Source of the DNA: Acidovorax sp. NO-1 | GTDB lineage: Bacteria > Pseudomonadota > Gammaproteobacteria > Burkholderiales > Burkholderiaceae_C | NCBI RefSeq assembly: GCF_000238595.1 | Contig: NZ_AGTS01000147.1 | Span: forward strand, 1-64,000 | Direction of reading: 5' to 3' | Length of the DNA: 64,000 bases | Shown here: positions 16,047-24,253 of the stretch, piece by piece | How the letters are laid out: every line of letters begins with the position of its first letter | Numbering within the stretch: position 1 is the first letter of the stretch | Made by a program: the position numbers and the translations under genes | Notes under the pieces: generated by a model | The model's input: only the letters and a program-made list of their open reading frames with translations | The model's database searches: none | Told to the model about the DNA's origin: nothing

Positions 16047-17404
16047 GGCTTGGCCCCTGCCGCGCGCTGGTCGGTGATCACGGCCATGCCGGGCGTGAGG
16101 CCTTCGCCCGTCACCTCGGTATGGCGGCCATCGCTGATGCCCACCTGAACGTCGATGGGTTTGGCCGCACCGTCCTGCAGCACCCACACCTGCCGCGTCT
16201 TGCCCGCGCCATCGCCCGCCTCAGCACCAGCACCTGGTTTGCGTGGGCCGGAGCCAGACCGTGGCATGCGTGGCATCAGCTGCGACATGATGCCGCCGCT
16301 GCTGCTACCCGATGCGGCAGGCTTGGCGCCACCCGCGCCGGGCTTGGCCTCTGCACCCGCAGCCTGCGCGGGCGTGAAGCGCAGCGCCGTGTTGGGCACC
16401 AGCAGCACATCCTTGCGCTCGGTGGAGGTGATGGTGGCCGCCGCCGTCATGCCGGGGCGCAGGCTCATGTCGCTGTTGTTCACTTCCAGCCAGGTGATGT
16501 AGGTGACCACGTTGTCCGTCTTGGTGGAGCCAAACGACACCCGCGTGACCTGGGCCGGGTAGCGGCGCGAGGGATAGGCGCTGACCGTGAAGCTCGCGTC
16601 TTGACCCACCTTGACCGAACCCACATCGGCTTCGTCCACACTCACATCCAGCCGCAGCCGCGTGAGGTCTTCGGCCACGGTGAACAGCGTGACGGCCTGC
16701 AGCGATGCAGCCACCGCGTTGCCAGGCTCCACCGTGCGGGTCAGCACCACGCCGTCGATGGGCGAGCGGATGGAGGCCTTGGACAGGTTGGTTTCGTCGG
16801 TGGACAGCGCTGCGCGTGCGTCCTCTACCGTGGCGCGGGCGCTGGTTTCGTCGGCGCGGGCACGGTCGAGCGTGGCGCGGCCTGCGTCCAGCTCGGCGGC
16901 CGATGGCACCTTGCCGCCCGACAGCCGAGCCACTTCTTCGAGCCGGCCAAAGTTGGCAATGGCCTCCTTGGTGGTGGCCACGGCCTGGGCCAGGCGGGCC
17001 TGCGCCGACGCCAGCGAGGCGCGCGAGCGCAGCACCTGCGATTCAAGCTTGGCGGTGTCCAGCTCTACCAGCAGCTGCCCTTTCTTGACCTTGTCGTTCA
17101 CATCCACCAACACGTTGCGCACGGTGCCTGACAACTCGCTGCCAATGGTGACCGAGCGCGTGGGCTGCAGCGTTCCGTTGGCCGACACGGTGAGCGTGAG
17201 GTTGCCCCGGCGCAGCTCTTCGGTGACATAGGTGGGTGCAGCGCTGGCGCTCTGGCGCGATTGCCAGGCATACAAGCCACCGCCCACCACCACGAGCGCG
17301 GCCACCCCCAGCCACACGGTAGTGCGCTGCCACCAGCGGCGCGGACGGTCGGCACCCAGGAGTGCTTCGAGGCTGGACGGGGGAGAGGAAGGTTTATCAG
17401 TCAT
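16043..17404 (-). CDS. macA: MacA-type periplasmic adaptor (membrane fusion protein)
   Basis: Predicted 453-residue adaptor linking the ABC pump to an outer-membrane channel. A single N-terminal helix (residues 30-48, LGVAALVVVGGGLYAW) anchors it. A biotinyl-lipoyl-like segment follows (VTIGSELSGTVRNVLVDVND...GQLLVELD), then an alpha-helical coiled-coil hairpin (about 115-205) and beta-barrel regions. A Gly/Ala/Pro-rich insertion around residues 345-400, including GGAKPAASGSSSGG and PGAGAEAGDGAG, is longer than usual. It is first of the three coupled pump genes on this strand. Confidence 0.92.
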   Translation of the reverse strand: MTDKPSSPPSSLEALLGADRPRRWWQRTTVWLGVAALVVVGGGLYAWQSRQSASAAPTYVTEELRRGNLTLTVSANGTLQPTRSVTIGSELSGTVRNVLVDVNDKVKKGQLLVELDTAKLESQVLRSRASLASAQARLAQAVATTKEAIANFGRLEEVARLSGGKVPSAAELDAGRATLDRARADETSARATVEDARAALSTDETNLSKASIRSPIDGVVLTRTVEPGNAVAASLQAVTLFTVAEDLTRLRLDVSVDEADVGSVKVGQDASFTVSAYPSRRYPAQVTRVSFGSTKTDNVVTYITWLEVNNSDMSLRPGMTAAATITSTERKDVLLVPNTALRFTPAQAAGAEAKPGAGGAKPAASGSSSGGIMSQLMPRMPRSGSGPRKPGAGAEAGDGAGKTRQVWVLQDGAAKPIDVQVGISDGRHTEVTGEGLTPGMAVITDQRAAGAKP

Positions 17405-17459
17405 AAGATCAAATCAGTTACTCATAGCGCATGAAACTGGCGCGGCCAAAGTGCAGGCA

Positions 17460-17559
17460 GCCGAGCAAGGGCCGCCCCGCAGTGAGGGCTGCGTCCCCCA
17501 GCCCGCATTGCGCAGCAATGCGAGAGCGGGGGGAAGGCGCGCAGCGACTCAGGGGGGCT
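17460..17559 (-). repeat. 3'-UTR element with covarying hairpin, copy 1
   Basis: Element of about 100 bp directly after the TolC-type gene stop. It has a hairpin CGCATTGC-GCA-GCAATGCG (17504-17522) between a GAGCAAGGGCCGCC block and a GGGGGAAGGCGCG-AGCG block. Related copies are at 29886-29984 and 57329-57421, also directly after stop codons and in the same relation to transcription. Confidence 0.75.
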
Positions 17560-19011
17560 TCATGTCTTCCAGCCGCCGCCCAGCGCCTTATAGAGGCGCA
17601 CATGGTCTGCCGCGACGGCAGCGGTGGTGATGGCCACGCTCTCCTGCGTGGACAGCAGCGTGCGTTGCGTCTCCAGCACCGCCTGAAAGTCAATCAATCC
17701 GCTGCTATAGCGCTGCTGCGCCAGCAGCGCGGCGTTGCGGGCGGCGTCTGCGGCGGCCGTCAGTCGCTCCAGCTTTTCCCTATCGCCACGCAAGGACACC
17801 AGCGCGTTCTCCACATCCTGCAGGGCCGTGAGCACGGTGGCTTCGTAGGCCACGCGGGCCTGCTCCAGCGCCGCGGACTGCACACGCACCTGGGCGCGGG
17901 CGGCGCCCCCATCCAGCAGCGGGATGGACACGCTGCCCAGCAAGGCGCTGGTTACCGCACTGCCCCCCGACAACGCGCCCAGCGTGAGGGCACGCAGGCC
18001 CAGCGAGCCGCCGAGGGAGAAGCTGGGGTAGCGCGCCGCATCGGCCTGCGACACGCGCGCCAGGGCGGCTGCAATGCGTTGCTCGGCCGCACGCACATCG
18101 GGCCGCTGGCGCAAGGTCTCGGCAGGGATCGCCAAGGCGAGCTCTGCGGTCGGCTGAGGCACGGGGGCACTGGCGGCCAGGGTAGCGTCGAGCGCGCCGG
18201 GCACCTGGCCTGTCAGCACTGCCAGGCTGTAGCGCGACTGCGCCAGGCTGGCTTCCAGGCTGGGAATCTGCGCTGCGGTTTGCTCGGCCGCTGCACGGGC
18301 CTGCTCGGTGACTAGCGAGGTGGTGAGCCCTGCCTGCAGGCGCCACTGGGTGATCTGCAAGGTCTCTTGCTGGCTGGCCAGGTTGCTGCGCGCAATGGCC
18401 AGGCGCTGCTGCAGCCCGCGTAGCTCGATGTAGTTGACGGCCACTTCGGCCGCCAGCGACACCTGCACATCGGCCAGGCTGGCCTCTGCCGCACGCGCAT
18501 CGGCCTCGCTGGCGCTCACGCCGCTGCGCACGCGGCCAAACACATCGGGCTCCCAGCTCGCATCAAAACCGGCCTGGAAGGTGTTGCCAGTGTTGTTGTT
18601 CGCCCGGCTGCGCTGTGCCGATGCCGATGCACCCACGCTGGGCAGCAAACCGGCGGACTGCACATCCACCTGGGCACGCGCTTGCTGCAAGGCGGCCTGG
18701 GCGGTGCGCACACTGGTGTTGGCACGCAAGGCTTGCTCGACCAGCGTGGTGAGCACAGCATCGTCCAACCGCTGCCACCACTGGGCCAACGATGTGGCCG
18801 CAGCCCCTTGCGCGGTGGCGTTGCTCCCCGCTGACCAAACCGCGGGAACGGCCACCTTCGGCCAGGCGTCGTCGGTGGGTGCCAAGCTGGCACAACCAGC
18901 GGTGACCAGCACGCACAAAGTCAAGGCCGTTTGCCGCCACGGCGCAGCTCGCAACGATCGCGCTGCGCGGGCGGTGAGAGCGCGTGGAGAGGCAGGTGGG
19001 AGAAAACGCAT
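17560..19011 (-). CDS. Outer-membrane efflux lipoprotein, NodT/TolC family
   Basis: Predicted 483-residue channel for the adjacent MacAB-type pump, forming a trimeric barrel and periplasmic tunnel. The start at 19011 gives a lipoprotein signal (LCVLVTAGC, acylated Cys near residue 40). An alternative ATG at 19041 would only lengthen the signal. Two repeated halves, each with Ala/Gln-rich coiled-coil helices and an LRGLQQRL or LVSLRGDREKL segment, match the outer-membrane efflux family. It lies upstream of macA on the same strand, separated by a 155-base gap containing the 3' element, so it may have its own transcript. Confidence 0.9.
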   Translation of the reverse strand: MRFLPPASPRALTARAARSLRAAPWRQTALTLCVLVTAGCASLAPTDDAWPKVAVPAVWSAGSNATAQGAAATSLAQWWQRLDDAVLTTLVEQALRANTSVRTAQAALQQARAQVDVQSAGLLPSVGASASAQRSRANNNTGNTFQAGFDASWEPDVFGRVRSGVSASEADARAAEASLADVQVSLAAEVAVNYIELRGLQQRLAIARSNLASQQETLQITQWRLQAGLTTSLVTEQARAAAEQTAAQIPSLEASLAQSRYSLAVLTGQVPGALDATLAASAPVPQPTAELALAIPAETLRQRPDVRAAEQRIAAALARVSQADAARYPSFSLGGSLGLRALTLGALSGGSAVTSALLGSVSIPLLDGGAARAQVRVQSAALEQARVAYEATVLTALQDVENALVSLRGDREKLERLTAAADAARNAALLAQQRYSSGLIDFQAVLETQRTLLSTQESVAITTAAVAADHVRLYKALGGGWKT

Positions 19012-19201
19012 GAGCAATGGCAACGCAAGGGAAAGCCCCATTGTGAGCAGCGATTGCGCACACCGGGCAGAGACTGGGTCAAGCCCACGTAAAGAATTGA
19101 TGCAAGTCAACGATCGCTGGGCGACCGTGCCGAGGCACCGTGTACTTAAAACCATGAGCCTGCGGCCCCGCACAACCGGCCCAGCACGCCTGTTGGCCAG
19201 G

Positions 19202-19372
19202 GTGCCGCTTGCTGCAGTTGAGCGCCGGGGTCATGCGGTCGATGGTGAATTCGGGATCGCCAAGGCGCCTGTCGATGTACTGGCTGATGTGGTCGCGCAA
19301 GGCTTCGCGCTGCGACAGCAGCCTCTGCTGGCCGTTGCGCTCCAGCAGCGACAGCTGCACCAAGGGTGTGAT
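19202..19372 (-). pseudogene. Remnant of an AraC-family regulator
   Basis: A stretch of about 57 codons on the minus strand reads ITPLVQLSLLERNGQQRL, then LRDHISQYIDRRLGDPEFTI and DRMTPALNCSKRH. This is the linker and first helix-turn-helix of an AraC-type activator. Beyond CSKRH the similarity stops, and there is no ligand-binding domain upstream. No start or full-length frame exists, so I treat it as gene debris. It sits in the 500-base gap between the efflux lipoprotein and the sigma factor. Confidence 0.5.
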
Positions 19373-19392
19373 CATCGGCCACGCCATCGGTA

Positions 19393-19438
19393 TGCCGCGC
19401 TGCGGCCTTTGCCGTTTCTGGCCTGGTGAATCCATCGC
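19393..19438 (+). repeat. 46-bp direct repeat, copy 2
   Basis: Near-identical to 13864-13909. Here only the right half of the hairpin (GCTGCGGCCTTTGCC) is kept, so it cannot form the lldD terminator stem. It lies directly beside the AraC remnant. Confidence 0.7.
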
Positions 19439-19513
19439 CCCGTATTGCGCGTACTTACCTGCAGCAATTCCCTGCAACCCCGTGAGAACCAGCCAATCCC
19501 AGAGAATGGGCGC

Positions 19514-20089
19514 ATGAGCACCCTCCAACCAGACCGTGAACTGATGGACCTCCTTGACCGCATCGCCGCGCAGGACGCCTGTGCGCTCAAAAAGCTGTAC
19601 GAGCGCACCTCGTCACCGCTTTTTGGCCTGGCCTTGCGCATTGTTCGCAACCGCGATGTGGCCGAGGACGTGCTGCAGGAGGCGTTTTTGAGCATCTGGC
19701 GCGGAGCGGGCAACTACCGCGCATCGCTGAGCCCGCCCATGGCGTGGATGGGGCTCATCGTGCGCAGCCGGGCGCTGGATGCGCTGCGCAAGCGCAGCAG
19801 CGACCGGGCCGACCTGATGAACGAGCTGGACGACGAGCTGGCCCAGACGCTGGAAGGCGATTCGCCCAACCCCATGGACACGGCCGATGCCAGCGAGCAG
19901 TCGTTTGCGCTGCATCACTGCCTGGGCAAGCTCGACCACAAGCAGCGCGAGGTGGTGAGCCTGGCCTATCTGCGCGACCAGAGCCATGGGGAGCTGGCCG
20001 AGCAGCTCAAGCTGCCGCTGGGCACCGTCAAGACCTGGATTCGCCGGGGGCTGGAGCAGTTGCGCACCTGCATGGCGCGTTTTGCGTGA
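19514..20089 (+). CDS. ECF-type RNA polymerase sigma factor
   Basis: Predicted 191-residue sigma-70 family factor of the extracytoplasmic-function type. Region 2 is visible at about residues 20-90 (YERTSSPLFGLALRIV, DVAEDVLQEAFLSIW). Region 4 is at about 130-185 (LDHKQREVVSLAYLRDQSHG, LPLGTVKTWIRRGLEQL). The ATG at 19514 is chosen because it starts just before region 2. The anti-sigma gene starts eight bases after its stop, so the pair is translated together. This SigK/RskA-like arrangement usually responds to an envelope or redox signal, which fits the exported globin and cupredoxin downstream. Confidence 0.92.
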   Translation: MSTLQPDRELMDLLDRIAAQDACALKKLYERTSSPLFGLALRIVRNRDVAEDVLQEAFLSIWRGAGNYRASLSPPMAWMGLIVRSRALDALRKRSSDRADLMNELDDELAQTLEGDSPNPMDTADASEQSFALHHCLGKLDHKQREVVSLAYLRDQSHGELAEQLKLPLGTVKTWIRRGLEQLRTCMARFA

Positions 20090-20096
20090 GGCGGCC

Positions 20097-20888
20097 ATGA
20101 ACATCATTCAACACCCCGAACTCATCGACCGCCTGGCCGCCAGCTACGCCCTGGGCACGCTGCGCGGCGGCGCCCGCCGCCGTTTTGAAACCCTGGCGCG
20201 CGAGCACGCCACCGTGCGCGCCGCCGCCCTGGTGTGGCAGACCCGCTGGTCGGGCCTGACCGAGCTGCAGCCCGCCATCGACCCCGGCCCCGCCGTGTGG
20301 ACCCGCATCGACAACCTCGTTCAGGCCGACAAGGCTGCGGCGGCCCTGCAGGCTGCGCGTGTGCCCCAGGTTGTTGCGGCCCCGGGTGGCTGGTGGCGCA
20401 ACCTGCTGGTGTGGCGCGGTGCCGCCGCTGCGGGTGCCATCGCCACGTTGGCAGCCGTGGTGGTGGGTGTGCAGGTCAATGGTGGCCTGCGGGCCACCAC
20501 CGGCGCGCAGATTGCCGCGTTGCAGCAGCAGCTGCAGGCCACCCCGCAGATCCAGTACGTGGCCGTGCTGGCCGATGACAAGGCGGCCGCCTCGATGCTG
20601 GTCACGTTCGACCCCCGGAACAACCAGCTGGTGCTGCAGCGCGTGGGCGACTTTCAGGAGGGTTCAGACAAATCGCTGCAGCTGTGGGCGCTGCCGCCCG
20701 CCGGTGGCCCGCGTTCGCTGGGCGTGCTGGGGCAGGACAAGCTGCTCACGCTGGCAGCCGGCGAAGCCGATGTGCGCCAGGTGCCCACGCTGGCCATCAG
20801 CCTGGAGCCCAAGGGCGGCGTGCCGAGCGAGACCGGGCCCACCGGGCCAGTGCTATTCAAGGGCGCGCTGATCCAGCGCCAGTTGTAA
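20097..20888 (+). CDS. Membrane anti-sigma factor, RskA family
   Basis: Predicted 263-residue single-pass protein that should hold the preceding sigma factor inactive at the membrane. The N-terminal cytoplasmic part (LIDRLAASYALGTLRGGARR) is the sigma-binding segment. One helix lies at about residues 101-122 (WRGAAAAGAIATLAAVVVGV). The periplasmic RskA_C domain follows, with motifs LQLWALPPAGGPRSLGVL and ISLEPKGG. There is no zinc-binding His-x3-Cys-x2-Cys motif. Release by proteolysis is known for the family but not shown here. Confidence 0.87.
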   Translation: MNIIQHPELIDRLAASYALGTLRGGARRRFETLAREHATVRAAALVWQTRWSGLTELQPAIDPGPAVWTRIDNLVQADKAAAALQAARVPQVVAAPGGWWRNLLVWRGAAAAGAIATLAAVVVGVQVNGGLRATTGAQIAALQQQLQATPQIQYVAVLADDKAAASMLVTFDPRNNQLVLQRVGDFQEGSDKSLQLWALPPAGGPRSLGVLGQDKLLTLAAGEADVRQVPTLAISLEPKGGVPSETGPTGPVLFKGALIQRQL

Positions 20889-21045
20889 ACGGCTGAGGGG
20901 CTGGGGAGCTGAGGGGCTGGGACGGGGCCCGTCGGCCGTTTCGGCAGAAATTTTCGGAATCCGTGAATCTGGTGGGGATCCGTGGTCGTATGTAGGACGT
21001 GGCAACAACTTCTTACACCCCAGCTTCTTCCTTCCGGAGACCACG

Positions 21046-21990
21046 ATGACACACAGACCCCCCTTTACCCGGCTGGCATGCGCCGCCGCGCTGGCCCTTG
21101 CCGCCACCAGCCTCGCCCACGCCGACACCGGCAAGCTGCTGCTGACCGGTGGGGTCAGCACCATCGCGGGATCGGCGGGTGGCGGGCTGACCCCGTGGGC
21201 GGTGATCGGCAGCAACGCCACCGAGGGCGAGGTGGGCTTTACAGGCTACGCCACCCGCGCAGCCACGCAGGACTACGGCCTCACCGGCTACGGCGTGGCC
21301 GTGGGTTGGAACGACAGGGTGGAGCTGTCGCTGGCGCGCCAGGACTTTGATGCCTCGCCCGCCGTCGCCCTCAATGGCATCGCGCCGTTTGGTGTCACGC
21401 CGGGCCAGCACATCAAGATGGACGTGCTGGGCGTCAAGCTCAAAGTGGCGGGCGACGCCGTACTCGACAGCGACCGCTGGATGCCGCAGATTGCGGTGGG
21501 CCTGGAGCACAAGCGTGTGCGCCCCGGCTCCCTCGGATCGGTGCTGGACTTTCTGGGCGCCCGAACCAGCGGCACCGATGTGTACGTGAGCGCCACCAAG
21601 CTGCTGCTGGCGCAAAGCCTGCTGGTCAACGGCACGCTGCGCTACACCAACGCCAACCAGAACGGCCTGCTGGGCTTCGGCTCTGCCTCACCCGGCAAAA
21701 ACAGCCGCAGCCTGAGGCCCGAGTTCTCGGTGGCGTACCTCATCAACAAAAACCTGGCGGTGGGCGCCGAAGTCCGCTTCAAGCCCAACAACCTGCAGAC
21801 GCTGGGCGCAGCGGCCGGCCTTGGCACCGCGCTGCGCGAGGACGACTGGAAAGACATCTTCATCGCCTGGGCGCCCAGCAAGAACGTGTCGCTCACGCTG
21901 GCCTACGTGGACCTGGGCCGCATCGTGCCCGGCATCACCAATAACCGCCGCCAGACCGGCTACTACCTGTCCGCACAGGTCGCTTTTTGA
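21046..21990 (+). CDS. DUF3034 family envelope protein
   Basis: Predicted 314-residue exported protein with a clear signal peptide (residues 1-26, ending AATSLAHA). Amphipathic beta strands and a C-terminal YYLSAQVAF ending in Phe suggest an outer-membrane barrel. I recognise it as DUF3034 from its general pattern; no function is known to me. CGGAG precedes the ATG. The globin and cupredoxin genes follow at 10-base spacings, forming an operon downstream of the sigma/anti-sigma pair. Confidence 0.75.
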   Translation: MTHRPPFTRLACAAALALAATSLAHADTGKLLLTGGVSTIAGSAGGGLTPWAVIGSNATEGEVGFTGYATRAATQDYGLTGYGVAVGWNDRVELSLARQDFDASPAVALNGIAPFGVTPGQHIKMDVLGVKLKVAGDAVLDSDRWMPQIAVGLEHKRVRPGSLGSVLDFLGARTSGTDVYVSATKLLLAQSLLVNGTLRYTNANQNGLLGFGSASPGKNSRSLRPEFSVAYLINKNLAVGAEVRFKPNNLQTLGAAAGLGTALREDDWKDIFIAWAPSKNVSLTLAYVDLGRIVPGITNNRRQTGYYLSAQVAF

Positions 21991-22000
21991 GGAAATTGTC

Positions 22001-22471
22001 ATGACGCACCCCAAAACCCTCATCACCCTGGCCATCGCACTGGGCAGCCTGCTGGTTGCCCCCGCCTATGCGCAGACCGCTGCAGCGCCATCGGCAAACC
22101 CTGCCGCCGCCCCGGCAGGCCTGTACCAGGCGCTGGGGGAAAAGCCCGGTATCACCCGGCTGATGGACGACTTTGTGAACCGTCTGGCTCAGGACCCGCG
22201 CATCGGCGGCCATTTCAAGGAGGTAAAGCCCTCCGCCCTCAAGGAAAGCCTGACCGACCAGATCTGCCAGCTCAGCGGCGGCCCTTGCCAATACGAAGGC
22301 GCTGACATGAAATCGGCCCATGCCGACATGGACATCAACAAGGGCCATTTCAACGCCCTTGTGGAGGTGCTGCAAACCGCCATGGATGCCCAGGGCATAC
22401 CATTCGCCCAGCAAAACCGCCTGCTCGCCCTGCTGGCGCCCATGCACCGGGACGTGATCACCGTCCGCTAA
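22001..22471 (+). CDS. Exported truncated haemoglobin (group 1)
   Basis: Predicted 156-residue haem protein. A signal peptide (residues 1-24, ending APAYAQ) sends it to the periplasm, which is unusual because most truncated globins are cytoplasmic. The globin region has YQALGEKPGITRLMDDFVNR, DPRIGGHFK, LTDQICQLSGGPC and a His-rich SAHADMDINKGHFNAL segment that should supply the proximal haem ligand. GAGGA precedes the ATG ten bases after the DUF3034 stop. Likely roles are binding or oxidising NO or O2; this is inferred from the family only. Confidence 0.88.
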   Translation: MTHPKTLITLAIALGSLLVAPAYAQTAAAPSANPAAAPAGLYQALGEKPGITRLMDDFVNRLAQDPRIGGHFKEVKPSALKESLTDQICQLSGGPCQYEGADMKSAHADMDINKGHFNALVEVLQTAMDAQGIPFAQQNRLLALLAPMHRDVITVR

Positions 22472-22481
22472 GGCCATCCAG

Positions 22482-23150
22482 ATGAAAAACACTATTATTT
22501 TTGTAGCTGCCTGCGCTTTATGGACGGGCGCTAGCGCCGGAAACGTTCAGATCCAGGTGCTGGACCGCGACGGCAAGCCCGTGCCCGAGGCCGTGGTGGT
22601 TTTGTACCCGGCCGCCACAGGCAGCGCAGCGCCCAGCCTGCTGCAGGCCACCCCCACCATAGAGCAGGAACGCATGCGCTTTGTGCCGGCGGTCACCGTG
22701 GTCGAGCCCGGCGCCACCGTGCGGTTTACCAACCAGGACCGCTGGGACCACCACGTGCGCGGCGCTCCGGCGGGCCTGTCGGCAGCAGCAGCGCCCGCCG
22801 CTGCGGGTTTTGAACTGCGCCTGGCGGGCAAGGCCGACGACAAACCTGCCAGCTCGACCGAGGTCCGGCTCGACACACCGGGCGTGGTGCTGCTGTCGTG
22901 CCACCTGCACGGCTCCATGCGCGGCCATGTGTTTGTGACCGATTCGGGCTGGACACTGAAAACCGATGCCGACGGGATTGCACGCTTCCCGGGGGTGCCA
23001 GACGGCGCCACGCAGGTACGGGTGTGGCACGCCGAGCAGCTGGTGGATGTGCCCCGCAAGGCGCTCAACGTGGTGCCGGGGCCGGTGCTGGAGACTGTGC
23101 AGCTGAGCGTGGTGCCCCGGGTGCGCAGGGCACCACGGGTTGCCTCCTAA
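22482..23150 (+). CDS. Exported cupredoxin-like copper protein
   Basis: Predicted 222-residue periplasmic protein of the plastocyanin/methylamine-utilisation type. The copper ligands are visible: His in [11 protein letters not shown], and Cys-His-Met in [12 protein letters not shown]. The signal peptide hydrophobic core ([16 protein letters not shown]) is encoded by dispersed-repeat copy 5. After the cupredoxin fold a second beta domain (about 150-222) contains [17 protein letters not shown]. The gene starts ten bases after the globin gene and ends overlapping the end of the convergent tsaD. It may carry electrons to or from the globin; this is inference. Confidence 0.85.
   Translation: MKNTIIFVAACALWTGASAGNVQIQVLDRDGKPVPEAVVVLYPAATGSAAPSLLQATPTIEQERMRFVPAVTVVEPGATVRFTNQDRWDHHVRGAPAGLSAAAAPAAAGFELRLAGKADDKPASSTEVRLDTPGVVLLSCHLHGSMRGHVFVTDSGWTLKTDADGIARFPGVPDGATQVRVWHAEQLVDVPRKALNVVPGPVLETVQLSVVPRVRRAPRVAS
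22490..22538 (-). repeat. Dispersed palindromic repeat, copy 5 (signal peptide of cupredoxin)
   Basis: Orientation B copy (ACTATTATTTTTGTAGCTGC, then CTGCGCTTTATGGACGGGCG) lying across the first 19 codons of the cupredoxin gene. It is read in the same frame as copy 2 in pbpC. Confidence 0.8.
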
Positions 23151-24193
23151 CCTGCAAGCCCGATCGCATCCAGCGGCCAGCGCGGCTTCACGTCAAACGC
23201 GTAGTCGGTGTTGGCCTGCTGCTGCCCGGCCTGCAGCCGCATGGCAGCTGCCATGGCAATCATGGCGCCGTTGTCGGTGCACAGGTGCAGTTCGGGGTAA
23301 TGCACGCGCACCTTGGCAGCGGCGCAGGCGGCATTGAGCTGGGCCCGCAGATGGCGGTTGGCCCCCACGCCACCCGCCACGACCACCCGTTTCATCCCGG
23401 TCTGCTTGAGCGCCGCCAGTGTCTTTTTCACCAGCACTTCGACGATGGCGGCCTCGGTGCTTGCGGCCAGGTCGGCCTTGCGCGCTTGCAGCCCGTCGCC
23501 CAGCTTTTTGGCCTGCGTCAGCACCGCCGTCTTGAGCCCCGCAAAAGAGAAGTCGAGATTGCCGCTGTGCAACAGCGGGCGCGGCAGCTTGAAGGCCGCA
23601 GGGTCGCCCTGCTCTGCCAGGCGCGACAGCGCGGGCCCGCCGGGGTAACCCAGGCCCATGAGTTTGGCGGATTTGTCGAATGCCTCGCCCGCCGCGTCGT
23701 CAATGGTTTCGCCCAGGATCTCGTAGCGGCCCACGCCGTCCACCCGCATCAGCTGGGTGTGGCCGCCCGATACCAGCAGCGCCACAAAGGGGAATTCGGG
23801 CGGATCGGCGCTGAGGAAGGGCGACAGCAGGTGCCCCTCAAGGTGGTGCACACCCAGCACCGGCTTGTTGAGGGCCGCCCCCAGGGCGCAGGCCACGCCA
23901 GCGCCCACCAGCAGCGCACCGGCCAGACCCGGCCCGCGGGTGTAGGCCACCACGTCCACGTCCGCCAGCGTCTGGCCGGACTCGGCCAGCACCTCTTTGG
24001 CCAGCGGCAGCACACGGCGGATGTGGTCGCGGCTGGCCAGTTCGGGCACCACGCCACCGTAGGCCTGGTGCATGTCGATCTGGCTGTGCAGTGCGTGCGA
24101 GAGCAACGTGGGCACGGCATTGCCCGTGGAACGGACCAGTGCCACGCCTGTTTCGTCGCACGAAGATTCAATACCCAGGATCAGCAAGCTCAT
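23147..24193 (-). CDS. tsaD: tRNA N6-adenosine threonylcarbamoyltransferase
   Basis: Predicted 348-residue enzyme that transfers threonylcarbamoyl to A37 of ANN-decoding tRNAs, working with TsaB, TsaC and Tsa[16 protein letters not shown] opens the ASKHA fold. The metal ligands lie in [10 protein letters not shown] (His-x3-His). [17 protein letters not shown] and [10 protein letters not shown] are all conserved. Length matches the family (about 340). It ends convergently with the cupredoxin gene, the two stop codons overlapping by two bases. The other partners are not in the window. Confidence 0.97.
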   Translation of the reverse strand: MSLLILGIESSCDETGVALVRSTGNAVPTLLSHALHSQIDMHQAYGGVVPELASRDHIRRVLPLAKEVLAESGQTLADVDVVAYTRGPGLAGALLVGAGVACALGAALNKPVLGVHHLEGHLLSPFLSADPPEFPFVALLVSGGHTQLMRVDGVGRYEILGETIDDAAGEAFDKSAKLMGLGYPGGPALSRLAEQGDPAAFKLPRPLLHSGNLDFSFAGLKTAVLTQAKKLGDGLQARKADLAASTEAAIVEVLVKKTLAALKQTGMKRVVVAGGVGANRHLRAQLNAACAAAKVRVHYPELHLCTDNGAMIAMAAAMRLQAGQQQANTDYAFDVKPRWPLDAIGLAG

Positions 24194-24253
24194 GCCCCGA
24201 GTGTAAGAGCCAGCTCACGGTCTCCCCGGCGGCTGGCCCCCTGGCTACGCTGC

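Noticed and set aside
20950-20995. An ECF-type promoter GGAAT...CGTA before the DUF3034 gene
   Set aside because: The spacing does not fit well, and no matching sequence precedes the sigma factor gene itself.
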